DNA from: Roridomyces roridus
Lineage: Eukaryota; Basidiomycota; Agaricomycetes; Agaricales; Mycenaceae
DNA length: 64,000 nt
Assembly (NCBI GenBank): GCA_029378245.1
Contig: JARKIF010000009.1
Span: 558,001-622,000 of the forward strand
Direction: 5' to 3'
The position numbers were made by a program, and so were the translations under genes. Positions 54,489-64,000 of the stretch are shown here, piece after piece; the stretch's first letter is position 1; each line of letters opens with the position of its first letter. The notes beneath the pieces are model-generated. The model had not been told where the DNA came from and did no database searches. It saw nothing but the letters and a program-made list of their open reading frames with translations.

Positions 54489-55534
54489 ATGTCCAAGATA
54501 AATCAACCGTCCAACCAGATCAAGTGCAATCCTCCCAACGTCCCCACCCAAGCCTCGTCCTCAATATTTTTCTAGGCTTACAAATGTCTCCATCGTCCGC
54601 CTAAAGAAGGGCGGCAAGCGTTTCGAGGCAATTTATTCAGCCCTGGGACACAAAACACGCGCTAACCTCGCTGTATGTTTAGATTGCATGCTACAAGAAC
54701 AAGGTGCAAGAATGGAGGACAGGCGTGTAAGAGTTGCGCCCATACCACCGCTGATTATTCATTCCGACGGGATTAGCGAAACAAACTTGGACGACGTGCT
54801 GCAAATTAGCAACGTCTTCACCAATGTTTCCAAGGGTGAGGTCTCGAAGACGAACGACCTGCAAAAAGCATTCGGCATGACGGACGTTTCAGAGATTGTG
54901 AAAGAGGTGGGTACGCAAACGTCGAAATTATGTGCATGATCTAGACGCAGTACAGATTCTCAAGAAAGGAGAAGTTCAGGTCGGGGAGAAGGAGCGTGAC
55001 CACGACCTGGGTGCTCTGAGGAAGGAAATCGCCACACTAGTTGCAGAAAAGTGTGAAGATCCCGCGACGCAGAGGCCATACGCCGTCGGCATGATAGAAA
55101 AGGCCATGGCCGAGGCGGGATTCAGCGTCAAGCCCGACAAGACTGCGAAAAGCCAGGTGCGTCTCATCGATCCAATTGTTTCCCTCTGGCTTATTCCGCA
55201 GGTCTCGGCATGTATTAAGCAACTGCAGAGCGACTCCACGCTGCCCATACAGCGTTCACGGATGCGTGTGCGCGTTACGATGCCCACAGCCGACGGGAAG
55301 CGTCTACGAGAAAAGGTTCTCGAAGGGGCACAAACAGTCGAGGACGATCAGATGGGACAGGACGAGTGGGAAGTCGTAAGTCCCCAACCTTCCATCTGCA
55401 ACTCTTTCACTGACTTGGATCGTCAGATAATGCTCATCGATCCAGGTCAATTCCGCGTCATCAACGACCTCCTGCAAAAGGAGTGCAAGGGCCGAGGAAG
55501 AATGGAGACAATGACGATCAGCGCGACTTCCTAG
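54489..55534 (+). CDS. SDO1: Ribosome maturation protein Sdo1 (SBDS)
   Basis: Sdo1 with Efl1 releases Tif6 from new 60S subunits. Splicing gives MSKINQPSNQIKLTNVSIVR, LKKGGKRFE joined to IACYKNKVQEWRTGV, ETNLDDVLQISNVFTNVSKG, then ILKKGEVQVGEKERDHDLG, EIATLVAEKCEDPATQRPYA, MIEKAMAEAGFSVKPDKTAK and the C-terminal IMLIDPGQFRVINDLLQKEC. All three SBDS domains are present. The second intron begins GC, not GT (after KRFE, at about 54632-54683, ending gtttag), since the conserved KRFEIACYKNKVQEW reading leaves no other donor. The other introns are GT-AG. The gene ends 63 bp from the stop of the convergent ALG1. Confidence 0.93.
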
Positions 55535-55597
55535 AAGACCATGTGTATCTGTATCACGCCTTTTGTAGAGAAAAATACAATGTATCGGATTCATAGA

Positions 55598-57516
55598 TTA
55601 CTTGACGTCCTTGAGAATTAAACGTCTGATATGCTGCGTCCAGTTTTCGTCCCATGGTTGCCAGATATCTTCTGGAGGTTCGGGCGAGGAGACGTTCAGA
55701 TGCGGTGGAGACATGGCTCTATCCGCTGACGGGGTCAGATAGGAACGCAGTTCATCCAAACGCGGACAGCTCGGAAAGCCGGTGAGAAGAGTCTGTCGAA
55801 AGTCTAGTCATTGCCCACGAGGACGGAAAAAAGGACGCACCTCGATCTGCTCTGTCAACTGAGACGCGTCTCGGAATACCAGCCCATTCTTGCCATCTTT
55901 GACGAGTTCGTGCAGACTGTAATCCTCGTTGAATCGAGAGAAAACGCGAAAACAATGATTCGCCCACCATTCGAAATGAAGTGCGCAAACAGGCAAACCG
56001 CAGCCAAACATATCCACCACCTTCATCGGGAGATCCAGCTTGGAGGAGCTCGTATGCAGGCATATGCCCAGGTCCGCAGAACCTACATCACATCAGCCTT
56101 GCTACTTGCAGCGGCGGCATGCATACCAAGAAGGACCGGATAATCCTCCGCCTCGAGCCACATATTGATACATTTCACCCATTCCCACTCCTTCTGCAGC
56201 TCACCTACCTCGGACATGTACTTGTCGCGCAGCGGGCCCTTCCCAGTTAGGATAACCAGAACTTTCGGAAGCTTGCCTTGAGCCGCTGAAGCACGAACGT
56301 TGTACTGCCCGAGCGCGGTGATGAGGATGCTAAAGTCTTCATCTGGGGTCCAGGATGTACTCGATACGAGGAGCGCAGGGCGATCTTTGCGGAGTACCGG
56401 GGCTTTCACATCTGCGTAGATGGGGTCGATGATGGCGCTGGGAGACGGGTCAGACCCGGTTGTCGTGGTCAGGGGGGTTGATTTGGGGGGGTCGGACGCG
56501 GGGAGAAAGTCTTTGACGGGGTAAAGGTCGCTTCGCAATTTGAAGGCAAAGAGCTAGGAACGGTTTGTGTGATTCACATGGGAAAGGAATTTGGACGCAC
56601 ATCGTGTGTTTCGTGCGGCGTGGCTTGGTGAAAGCGCCGAGGTGGCCTATCGTGTAGAACGACTTTGTGACCTCTGAAACGCTTGAGTTCCTGATTTGCC
56701 TTCGGAATAACGAACGCACTGAAGGTCCCACTGCTGTACCAGAAATTCGCGCATGGCCTCGGTCACGAATAGATGGGCATATGCCGTCCGACCAAAGGTT
56801 TTTTCAAACCTGGATACGAGCGTGAGTCCAAGTGCAAGCTCACGTTGAATATACACACCATTTAGCGATTCGGACGAGTGGATGCCGTTCACCTTGCTTG
56901 AATCGGAGAGCAAGGATGCTATAACCCAGGTTGTGCCAGTCGATGATGACTTTACTTCCACGCATACGGGAGACAGCCCATACAACAGCTAAAGTAGGAA
57001 TGCTGGGTGGATTCTACGCTGCTATTGGACACTACGCGTTTGATGGCAGTTTGCTTACTTGCACGAGAATAAACTCCGGTGGGTTGGGAATTGTAAAGAG
57101 CGCGAGAAACATGGCGCAGACTTGGAGCACCACTTTTATTGGGCCAGAGATGAGGAAGGGCAGAAAACGGAGCCACACGGGTGGTTCTGGGAGGTAGTTG
57201 AACTTGACTTTCGAGTGTTGTTCCAGGGACGGAATGGGTTTGGACCCTACAACAGGTTTGGCATGGGTGATTCATGGAGGCACAGGTGCGCACCTCCATA
57301 TCCTATCAGGTCGGTGACAAAGTCGTTGTCCGCAAAGCTTTCAGCGTGGTACATCATACGTGGGCTGCGACCAATGTCGCCGAGAACGACGATGGCGACG
57401 GAGCGGAGAGAGTGCTGCTCCCAAGGCTTGACAAAGGAGGTGAATTTCCATGTGAGCCAGACGAGAGTAGCGCCAAGCAGGACGAGTGCATAGTCGGATG
57501 CGTGCATGTCGATCAT
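55598..57516 (-). CDS. ALG1: Chitobiosyldiphosphodolichol beta-1,4-mannosyltransferase Alg1
   Basis: Alg1 adds the first mannose to dolichol-PP-GlcNAc2 on the cytosolic face of the ER. An N-terminal membrane anchor ([17 protein letters not shown]) leads to [59 protein letters not shown] and MREFLVQQW. The GT-B C-terminal half has [39 protein letters not shown], the nucleotide-binding [35 protein letters not shown] and [11 protein letters not shown]. These are family-specific. Ends LILKDVK with TAA 55598-55600. About eight introns. ATG at 57516, with a second at 57507. Confidence 0.93.
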
Positions 57517-57557
57517 GTCCGCTTTCGGCAGCTGACAAAAGCTTGAAATCGGCCTCC

Positions 57558-58459
57558 ATGTCCTTCGCTATTCGAGCTGCCTTGAAACGCCAATCTACGA
57601 GGCTACAAACACGGAGCATATCCTCGTCCCTGCCGCGTTCTGCTGTACTGAAGCGCGGTCCCACATTTGCTACGGCGTCGTCTGTACTTCCACCGCGAAT
57701 CCATGCGTCGAGCAGCAAAGCAGCCCCTCCGCTCAGTGAGCAGGCCCATTTACATGCAGTAAAGATGAAATAACAAAAAAGAAAGCCCGGTCCATGTTCA
57801 TTCAAACAGAGACTACACCGAACGACGACTCTCTCAAATTTCTACCTGGGATTGATGTCATGGGCTCCGGGACAGCCGAATTTCTCGACACGCGCTCCGC
57901 ACTGAGCTCTCCCCTTGCTATCCGTCTTATGGGTGTCGAAGGTGTCAAGGCCGTGTTTTATGGGCCCGACTTTGTCACGGTCTCCAAAGACTCGGAGAAT
58001 CCATGGGCAGTCATCAAGCCGGAGATTTACTCGTTATTGATGGAGCATTTCTCCTCGGGCCAAAAGCTGTTCCGGAGCGAGGAAGACAAGGAGAATGCGG
58101 GACCACAAGACACCAAGATCCTAGACACTGACTCGGAGACGGTGGCCATGATAAAGGAGCTGCTGGAGACCCGTGTCCGACCGGCTATCATGGAGGACGG
58201 CGGGGACATCGAGTATCGTGGGTTCGACGAGGCGGGTGATGCACTCGTCCGGGTGAAACTAAAGGGGAGCTGCAGGGGTTGCGATTCGAGCGCCGTTACA
58301 CTCAAGAGTGGGATCGAGCGAATGTTGATGCATTACATTCCGGAGGTCAAGGGTGTTGAACAGGTGCTGGACCAGGAAGAGGAGATTGCCATGAACGAGT
58401 TCAAGAAGCTCGAGAAACGGCTGGCTAAGCCTTCGATGGAAAACTACATGTCAATCTGA
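57558..58459 (+). CDS. NFU1: Mitochondrial iron-sulfur scaffold/transfer protein Nfu1
   Basis: Nfu1 passes [4Fe-4S] clusters to enzymes such as lipoate synthase and aconitase. The start is MSFAIRAALKRQSTRLQTRS, a clear mitochondrial presequence; the open frame upstream of it is not used. One intron (57733-57782, gtgagc to agaaag) joins it to RSMFIQTETTPNDDSLKFLP, the start of the Nfu N domain. The C-terminal NifU domain has ETRVRPAIMEDGGDIEYRGF and LKGSCRGCDSSAVTLKSGIE with the C-x2-C cluster ligands. Ends LAKPSMENYMSI. The acidic linker EEDKENAGPQD is ordinary. The ATG is 41 bp from that of divergent ALG1. Confidence 0.93.
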
Positions 58460-58571
58460 AGAATCTAGAGGAACTATAATTATTTGTTTGTAATGACATC
58501 AACGGTCTAGACCACACCTCTTCCACTACGTCATTGGTCATTAGGATTTTCGTCCCTCAAACTAGCACTTG

Positions 58572-61500
58572 ATGGCAGATTTCTTCACCGCTGTCCAGGG
58601 TGGCTCACTCGCCGCCGAGCAGCACACCGAGGACGATGTGAAGAGTTTCGCAGCAGCCATTAATGCCCGCTTTGGCAATGGCGGTGACCAGCAGCAGACT
58701 GCTAGACTCCTTGCCCCACCTTTGGCACTCCGCATACCCAGTACTCCAATGGCCACCCTTTCTATCCAGCAGCCCTCCGATTTCATCCCAGTCCCTCCCA
58801 GTGCTCTTTCCGAGTGGTTGAACGACCCCGCCGTCCTTATTCTCGACATCCGGCCCCATGCAGCCTACTCGTCGGCCCGGATTTCCAAGGCAGTTTCGCT
58901 CTCTGTCCCGTCTACCCTCCTCAAGAGGCCACTCTTTTCTCTGCAGCGCATATCGGCCATGCTCCCATCTCATTCAGCCCGCGCCCGCTTTTCTGCTTGG
59001 AGATCCTCACCTCGCATACTTGTATATGACGCAGACTCGGTTAGCATCTCCGAGACATCAAACATACATGGCCTCCTCCGCAAATTCCGCGCAGAGGCTC
59101 CCGACGCAGAGATATCAGTTGCATGGATACAGGGTGGCTTCCAGGCCGTCTGGGCTCTCCGACGTGACTGCATCGACGTTGTCCCCCCGACCCCGGAGAC
59201 CGAGACGGAGGATGACGAGCCCGAGGACCATTCGAACAACCGACGTGTCCTTCGAGCCCACCATCTACCCCGTGCTGCGTTTGGATACACCAGCACTACT
59301 CAGGTTTCCCGGACAGGTGAGGACATAAACCGACCTCGCCGTACTCGCCAACATCGCATCCCAGGTCCACCGCTCCTGAATCCTCACCTAAAGCTCCCTT
59401 CCGCACCGGCAGGCGAAGCTGATTCTGGCACCGCATCGAATCCCTTCTACGATAACGTTCGGCAGAACACAGAGCTCAATGGCGGCATTACCGAGCGCAT
59501 TCCGCTTCGATTACCCCGCCGCGTGCGCCGCCGCATCTCTGAACTCCCGTTCAACTGGCTGCGGGAGATTGTGAGACACGCGGGGTCGTCGACACCTCCT
59601 GTCGTTGCAGCATCTGCCGCATATGGATTTGGTACATTCAGAGGACGACCAGACTCGAGTGAGGAGGATAGCAGCGACTCTGGCACGAGTCTGAGAAACA
59701 AAGGACGATGGAGTGCGTGATTTTTTCTTTTTTCTTTGAAAGTGACACTCAGCTTTATCACGACCAGCTCCATCCGCCGCATCACCTGGACCACGAATCA
59801 ACTCTGTCAATGACGGGACCGAGGCCCTCGCGATGCAGTTTTATCGCATCGAGTTGGCGGAGCAGCGGAGACTGATGGATGTCATGGCGCACCATACAAG
59901 GGAGAGCGGGATGGAGTCCAGTACAGCCGAGAAGTCTGGATCGGCCACCGATTCGACGATGAGTCTGGGCTCAGCCTCGACCGACATGCAGTCCGTCGCG
60001 TCTGACAAGAGTAGTGGGAACGACGGGCACGTTCCGTTCCCTTTTAGCATCACAGCGGGTGTTGAAAAGGGTACCAAGAATAGGTGCGTGTATCGGACGC
60101 CTCAATGTGGCTCCAGACTTACGTTGCGACTAGGTACCGTAACATTTGGCCGTTCGAGCACGCACGGGTTAGGCTTCAGCGCCAAATTGCACCTACAGTA
60201 CCACCCCAAATACCTCGACGGCGTTCGTCGGAGCATGATGACTACGTGAATGCGTCGTATGTCCAGCCTCTTGGCACGTCTCGGCTATACATTGCTACTC
60301 AGGGCCCCCTTGAATCGACTTTTGGTGACTTTTGGACGTGCGTTTTCTTGCGTTTGTTCTCTTGTACCTGGCACTGAATAGATACGTAGACTCGTGTGGC
60401 AGCAGAATACCCATGTTATCGTAATGCTGACCCGCGAGGTCGAGGGCTCAGTCATCAAGTGCGGGTCATACTGGCGGTCGGGCACGTATGGATCGCTCCG
60501 CGTTGAACTACTCGGTTGCGCCGCCGAAGGCTGCCATGGTGTCTGTTCCGTCTGCGCTGGAGCAGACGACACCGTCGGCAGCACCCCAGGATTTTTCTCG
60601 GGTCTTTCAGCAAACAATTCCCGCCCACCAACGGCTGGCCCCCAACTCATCAAGCGGACAATACGATTGACACACGCTGGGTACTCGGATGTACCACCGA
60701 GGCGGGTTGTACAACTACAGTACCTCGGGTGGCCAGACATGAACGTTCCTGAGGACGCACGGGGTGTTCTCGGGCTCGTGTGGGAGGTCAGACGTATCAC
60801 TGAGGAGTTGGGGACTGCGCCAGGTGCACGGCCACCTACGGAGGTGGTGGTCGGCGAGAACGACAATGAGGATGTGGATCGAGCAACGGGCGTGCTCCAC
60901 CGTGCCTTGCGGTTGGGGGATGCGGGGGCACCGCTACTGTTGCATTGTTCTGCGGGAGTTGGCCGAACAGGTGGCTTTATCGCCGTCGATGCTGTACTCG
61001 ATGCCGTGAGGATGGAGATGCGACAGCTGTATGGTTCAGGCCGTGTAGACGACGGCAGGGGAATCAGAGAGGTCGAGAGCAGCACCGGCAGCGACGGTTG
61101 GGGCAGAAGCACTGGCAGCAGTGGGATTGATGCCAGTCGTGGTATCACTGCGGATTTGCGCGTCGCGGCCATTGCAGAGGATGATCGTATGGATTTGGAT
61201 GTCTCGCCTCCGGAAATGCACACACCAATGCCTGTAGACACTGTTGGCTCGGACTACGTCGATATGGGGAAGACAAGGCTCTGGGCGGAGGAGGTCGCGG
61301 ACACGAAAGTGTTGTCGGCTTTTACAGCAACTGCGGCGCCTTCAACATATCCCTCCCCTACAGCGACAGCCATTGCATCACCCGTCCCTTTCCATCTGCA
61401 GGCCCCCGCTCATCGTTCCACTCACTCTCTAACCCTTCCATCGACACCTCACGGTGTATCTGCGCCGAATAGCCCCGAAAAATCCACGTCGCTGCCCATT

Positions 61501-62229
61501 GAGATCAATCCCACTCCTGGGGTGGTTCCACTTGCCGTCCGCCGCGGGCACGCCGACCACCGCATGCGTACCTTTTCAGCTCCGAACGCCGCTCCTCCAC
61601 TGTCGTTGCCATCAACCACCCACATGTCATGGCTCCTTCATCAGACCCCTCAGTCGCTACCAGGCAAGCCGGAAAGTTCATTGGGCAACACTTCTCTCTC
61701 GGGTCGCCCGCTTGCTCGCTCACTCTCGCCGTTCACAACCAGCAACAACACCCGACCTCCCGTCGATGGTGGAGAGGAGTTCCATGATCGTATGCATGTC
61801 GACTACAAGGAACCTCGAGTGTTGCACAGGCGCGGTGGAGCAGGCCCTGTACGGCTCAGTCAATTTGAGGACCCGATTTGGGAGGTTTTGCAGGACATGC
61901 GGGAGCAACGTATGAGCCTGTGCCAGAGCTTGCGGCAATATGTCTTTGTCCACGCTGCCATTGTTGAAGGCGCTTTGATGGTCGTGGACGAGGAGCGTGC
62001 GCGGGCGGGCGTGACATGGCGACCCGGATCCTTCAAGTTGTCACTGGTGACGAACGACGATGGGTCTATGTCCGCATCATCGACAGGCAAGCGTCAAGCC
62101 AGTCCAACGGAGCTGCTCAAGGAGGATAAGAAAGGAGAGATTGCGTTGTCCAAGCGGCCCAGTATCAAACGCAAACAAGCCAGTGGGGACGCATACCCGC
62201 CGCCTCTGTCGACTTTCCCACCGCCCTAG
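58572..62229 (+). CDS. Rhodanese-like plus protein tyrosine phosphatase (Pyp/Ptp2-3 type)
   Basis: Fungal PTPs of this type switch off stress MAP kinases. The N-terminal part has a rhodanese/CH2-like domain (DPAVLILDIRPHAAYSSARI, SPRILVYDADS, VAWIQGGFQAVW). The PTP domain spans NIWPFEHARVRL, DDYVNASYVQPL, LYIATQGPLESTFGDFW, HVIVMLTREVEG, IKCGSYW, LQYLGWPDMNVPE (WPD loop, general acid Asp) and the P-loop LLHCSAGVGRTGGF with the catalytic Cys. The Q-loop LQDMREQRMSLCQSLRQYVF comes some 310 residues later instead of the usual 45-50, because a Ser/Pro-rich insert lies between. About four introns, including ones near 59720-59760, 60084-60134 and 60340-60387. ATG 58572; the TTG before it is not the start. 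Confidence 0.87.
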
Positions 62230-62696
62230 TCAAGAAAGTTTCGCATTTCCCTCCCTTTTCTCTATCCATACTGCACTAATGTTATTTATCGTACACATAC
62301 CACACACGTACACGTACATCATTCTCGCATATTTTTCTTCTGTCTTGCTTGTTGCTACCACTCCTCATATTCCCGGGCTACCCCTACTGCAATACTCACC
62401 GTTTATTCCCTGACACTTACAGCCAGGCTTGTATCCTTAACAATTGCTGTATTATCACGCAACCACAGAGATTGTTTAAATACTTGGCGTGCCATTCATT
62501 TAACCAAAGCGATTGTCCGACTCTTTGTCCGCGTCGGTCTCCCGAAAAGGAAAGTACGCGTCTCGTAGTGGCATTGTTCGCGAAACCTTTGTCCGACATC
62601 TGCCTATAAAAAGCGCCCGAAAATGAGCGCGTCGTCCTCTACCATTATCCCGCAGGTCGGCCGCTGCTTTTCCACCCACATTCCAAACAAGTCTCC
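62230..62696. promoter_or_regulatory. PTP 3' flank and promoter of next gene, TATA box 62605-62612
   Basis: A pyrimidine-rich, AT-rich 3' flank without gene features, then CCTATAAAAAGCGCC on the plus strand about 90 bp before the ATG at 62697. Confidence 0.5.
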
Positions 62697-63662
62697 ATGG
62701 CTAAACAACGTGCGCGCAATCGCGCACGACGCATTCCTGCACCCCAGATCCCCCCGTTCCCTGTGGCAATGATGGCCCGCCTTGCCGCTGCACAAGAGGA
62801 GGAGATGAGCAGTTATCGGACCACATTGGCGCAGTTGCACGAACGGGAACGGGAACGGCGGGAACAGGAAAAACGCGATCTCGAAAAGCGAAACAAGGAG
62901 TTGCCACCAATTCCCGAGAGCCCGTTCGTGCGGCCGGACAGTCAAGTGCTGGTACCCGAACTCTGGGTGACTAATCCCGTGTCCGAAATTCGAGTGGCAC
63001 AAGAGAACCAGTCGTCGTTCGAGAACGAGACCCCGTCCCCAACACCACTTCCCAAGAGCCCCCGAGACTACAGGAACCCATTCGCTTCTCGCGAAAACCT
63101 ACCAGACCCAGAGAGCCAGATTTCCATCAAGAGCAGCATCTCTTCCAAACGACAGCCACAACGGCCATATCAAAACATGGGTTGGCTCAACGAGCAATAC
63201 CCACACGTCGCGCCGCATTTGATCTTGAAGGTCGTGCGGCACCAACTCGAGCCCTTGGATGTGGCACGACTGGATCCCGACCGAAAAGAGACCGTGTTCG
63301 AGCACGGGTGTTTCTGGACGGATCACCTGACGATCGAGTCACTGGTGGCTCCCTTGGCCATCTACTTTCGCATCCTGCAGAGCTGGGTGTCGGCCACGTC
63401 GCGCAACGATGACTCGGAGAACCTCGTGAGCCAGTGCGCGCTGGCGTACATTGCTCATCTCCACGAGCTCAACGAGCATTACGAATGGGTGTTCGTTTTA
63501 CAATACCATGTGTCGTTCCACGAAAAGCAACGCAAGTTGATGAGACGAGGCGAGTACAGCCAGTGGAATGTGGTGGATATGGATTTGGTGCGTAAGTTTT
63601 TGGAGGATAATCCACGTCCACGCCAACCTAGCGAGATTTTGAACAAGTACAGTAGTACCTAG
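62697..63662 (+). CDS. Unknown single-exon protein
   Basis: A 321-residue frame behind a TATA box. The N-terminus is very basic (MAKQRARNRARRIPAP), then a charged helix (RTTLAQLHERERERREQEKR) and a Pro/Ser-rich linker (PTPLPKSPRDYRNPF). The C-terminal 150 residues look folded (MGWLNEQYPHVAPHLILKVV; TVFEHGCFWTDHLTIESLVA; QCALAYIAHLHELNEHYEWV; FVLQYHVSFHEKQRKLMRRG). No family was recognised. The helical C-terminal half with a basic N-terminus loosely recalls retroelement Gag-like proteins, but I see no zinc knuckle or neighbouring reverse transcriptase, so that is only a thought. Confidence 0.6.
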   Translation: MAKQRARNRARRIPAPQIPPFPVAMMARLAAAQEEEMSSYRTTLAQLHERERERREQEKRDLEKRNKELPPIPESPFVRPDSQVLVPELWVTNPVSEIRVAQENQSSFENETPSPTPLPKSPRDYRNPFASRENLPDPESQISIKSSISSKRQPQRPYQNMGWLNEQYPHVAPHLILKVVRHQLEPLDVARLDPDRKETVFEHGCFWTDHLTIESLVAPLAIYFRILQSWVSATSRNDDSENLVSQCALAYIAHLHELNEHYEWVFVLQYHVSFHEKQRKLMRRGEYSQWNVVDMDLVRKFLEDNPRPRQPSEILNKYSST

Positions 63663-64000
63663 TCCAGGAGGAAGAATAAGAATACTAAGCACGAACCGTG
63701 CGCACGTGACCTGTCGCCATGTTGAACCTTACCGTGTGCCGCATCCTCCGTCTCTTCGCTTAAGAGCGATTCCAGAGTCCCGAGCCAACCAAGACCACCA
63801 TTTTTTGTCTTTCACCACACACGTTCAAATATATCTTGAACCAGTTGGCCCGAGGCGACCCCAGGCCTCAGGCGGTAGGTAGGCCTTGTGTTTTCATTCA
63901 AATTTGCAAACCTTCTGCTCGGCCTTTGGAGCCCTCGGTCTCGATCCTGCATGTCGGCGGCTCGGAGCTCCTCGTGACGCGTTCCAAAAGGTCTGCCTCG
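63663..64000. other. 3' flank of the last gene to the window edge
   Basis: No gene, repeat or RNA is seen in this 338-bp stretch. Confidence 0.4.

Overview
The window is nuclear DNA of a filamentous basidiomycete (Agaricomycetes). Three things suggest this: genes are dense and split by many introns of about 45-60 nt with GT-AG ends; F-box/leucine-rich proteins and a DUF6699 protein typical of mushroom-forming fungi are present; and the housekeeping genes read as fungal. A Ceratobasidiaceae-like (Rhizoctonia-type) origin is possible but is only a guess. Gene models below were spliced by eye from reading frames, splice signals and family motifs, so outer limits are firmer than individual exon borders.

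Layout. 1-3.2 kb: the 3' end of an unidentified gene, a MEI4-like meiotic recombination gene, and DNMT2 (tRNA cytosine-5 methyltransferase) divergent from it. 3.4-8.0 kb: an array of five paralogous small single-pass membrane protein genes (called STM-A to STM-E here) plus a start-lost relic, all on the minus strand, with the same one-intron layout and the same TATA-box position. 8.2-16.3 kb: Aurora kinase, a short-chain dehydrogenase with an apparent frameshift, a Dbf2/Sid2-type NDR kinase, a small unknown gene and an F-box protein. 16.3-18 kb: little recognisable. 18-26 kb: one giant UvrD/SF1 helicase-like gene of the TRANK1 type. 26-44 kb: ARP5, a multi-pass membrane protein with internal repeats, ZPR1, DOT1, a sugar-porter-type MFS transporter divergent from an MmgE/PrpD enzyme, an oxysterol-binding protein and DBP3. 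44.3-48.6 kb: a second copy of the repeat-rich membrane protein gene, broken by a transposon with a 9-bp target duplication, whose own terminal repeat is split by a second, hAT-like element with an 8-bp target duplication. 49-64 kb: F-box-like protein, ISA1, a DUF6699 protein, RVS167, SDO1, ALG1, NFU1, a rhodanese-tyrosine phosphatase and an unknown protein.

Most genes are unrelated housekeeping genes and form no pathway cluster. Functional links are limited to the two iron-sulfur genes (ISA1, NFU1), the two mitotic kinases (Aurora, Dbf2/Sid2), ribosome biogenesis (DBP3, SDO1) and chromatin (ARP5, DOT1). The most novel parts are the STM array, the duplicated and transposon-broken membrane repeat gene, and the MEI4-like gene.
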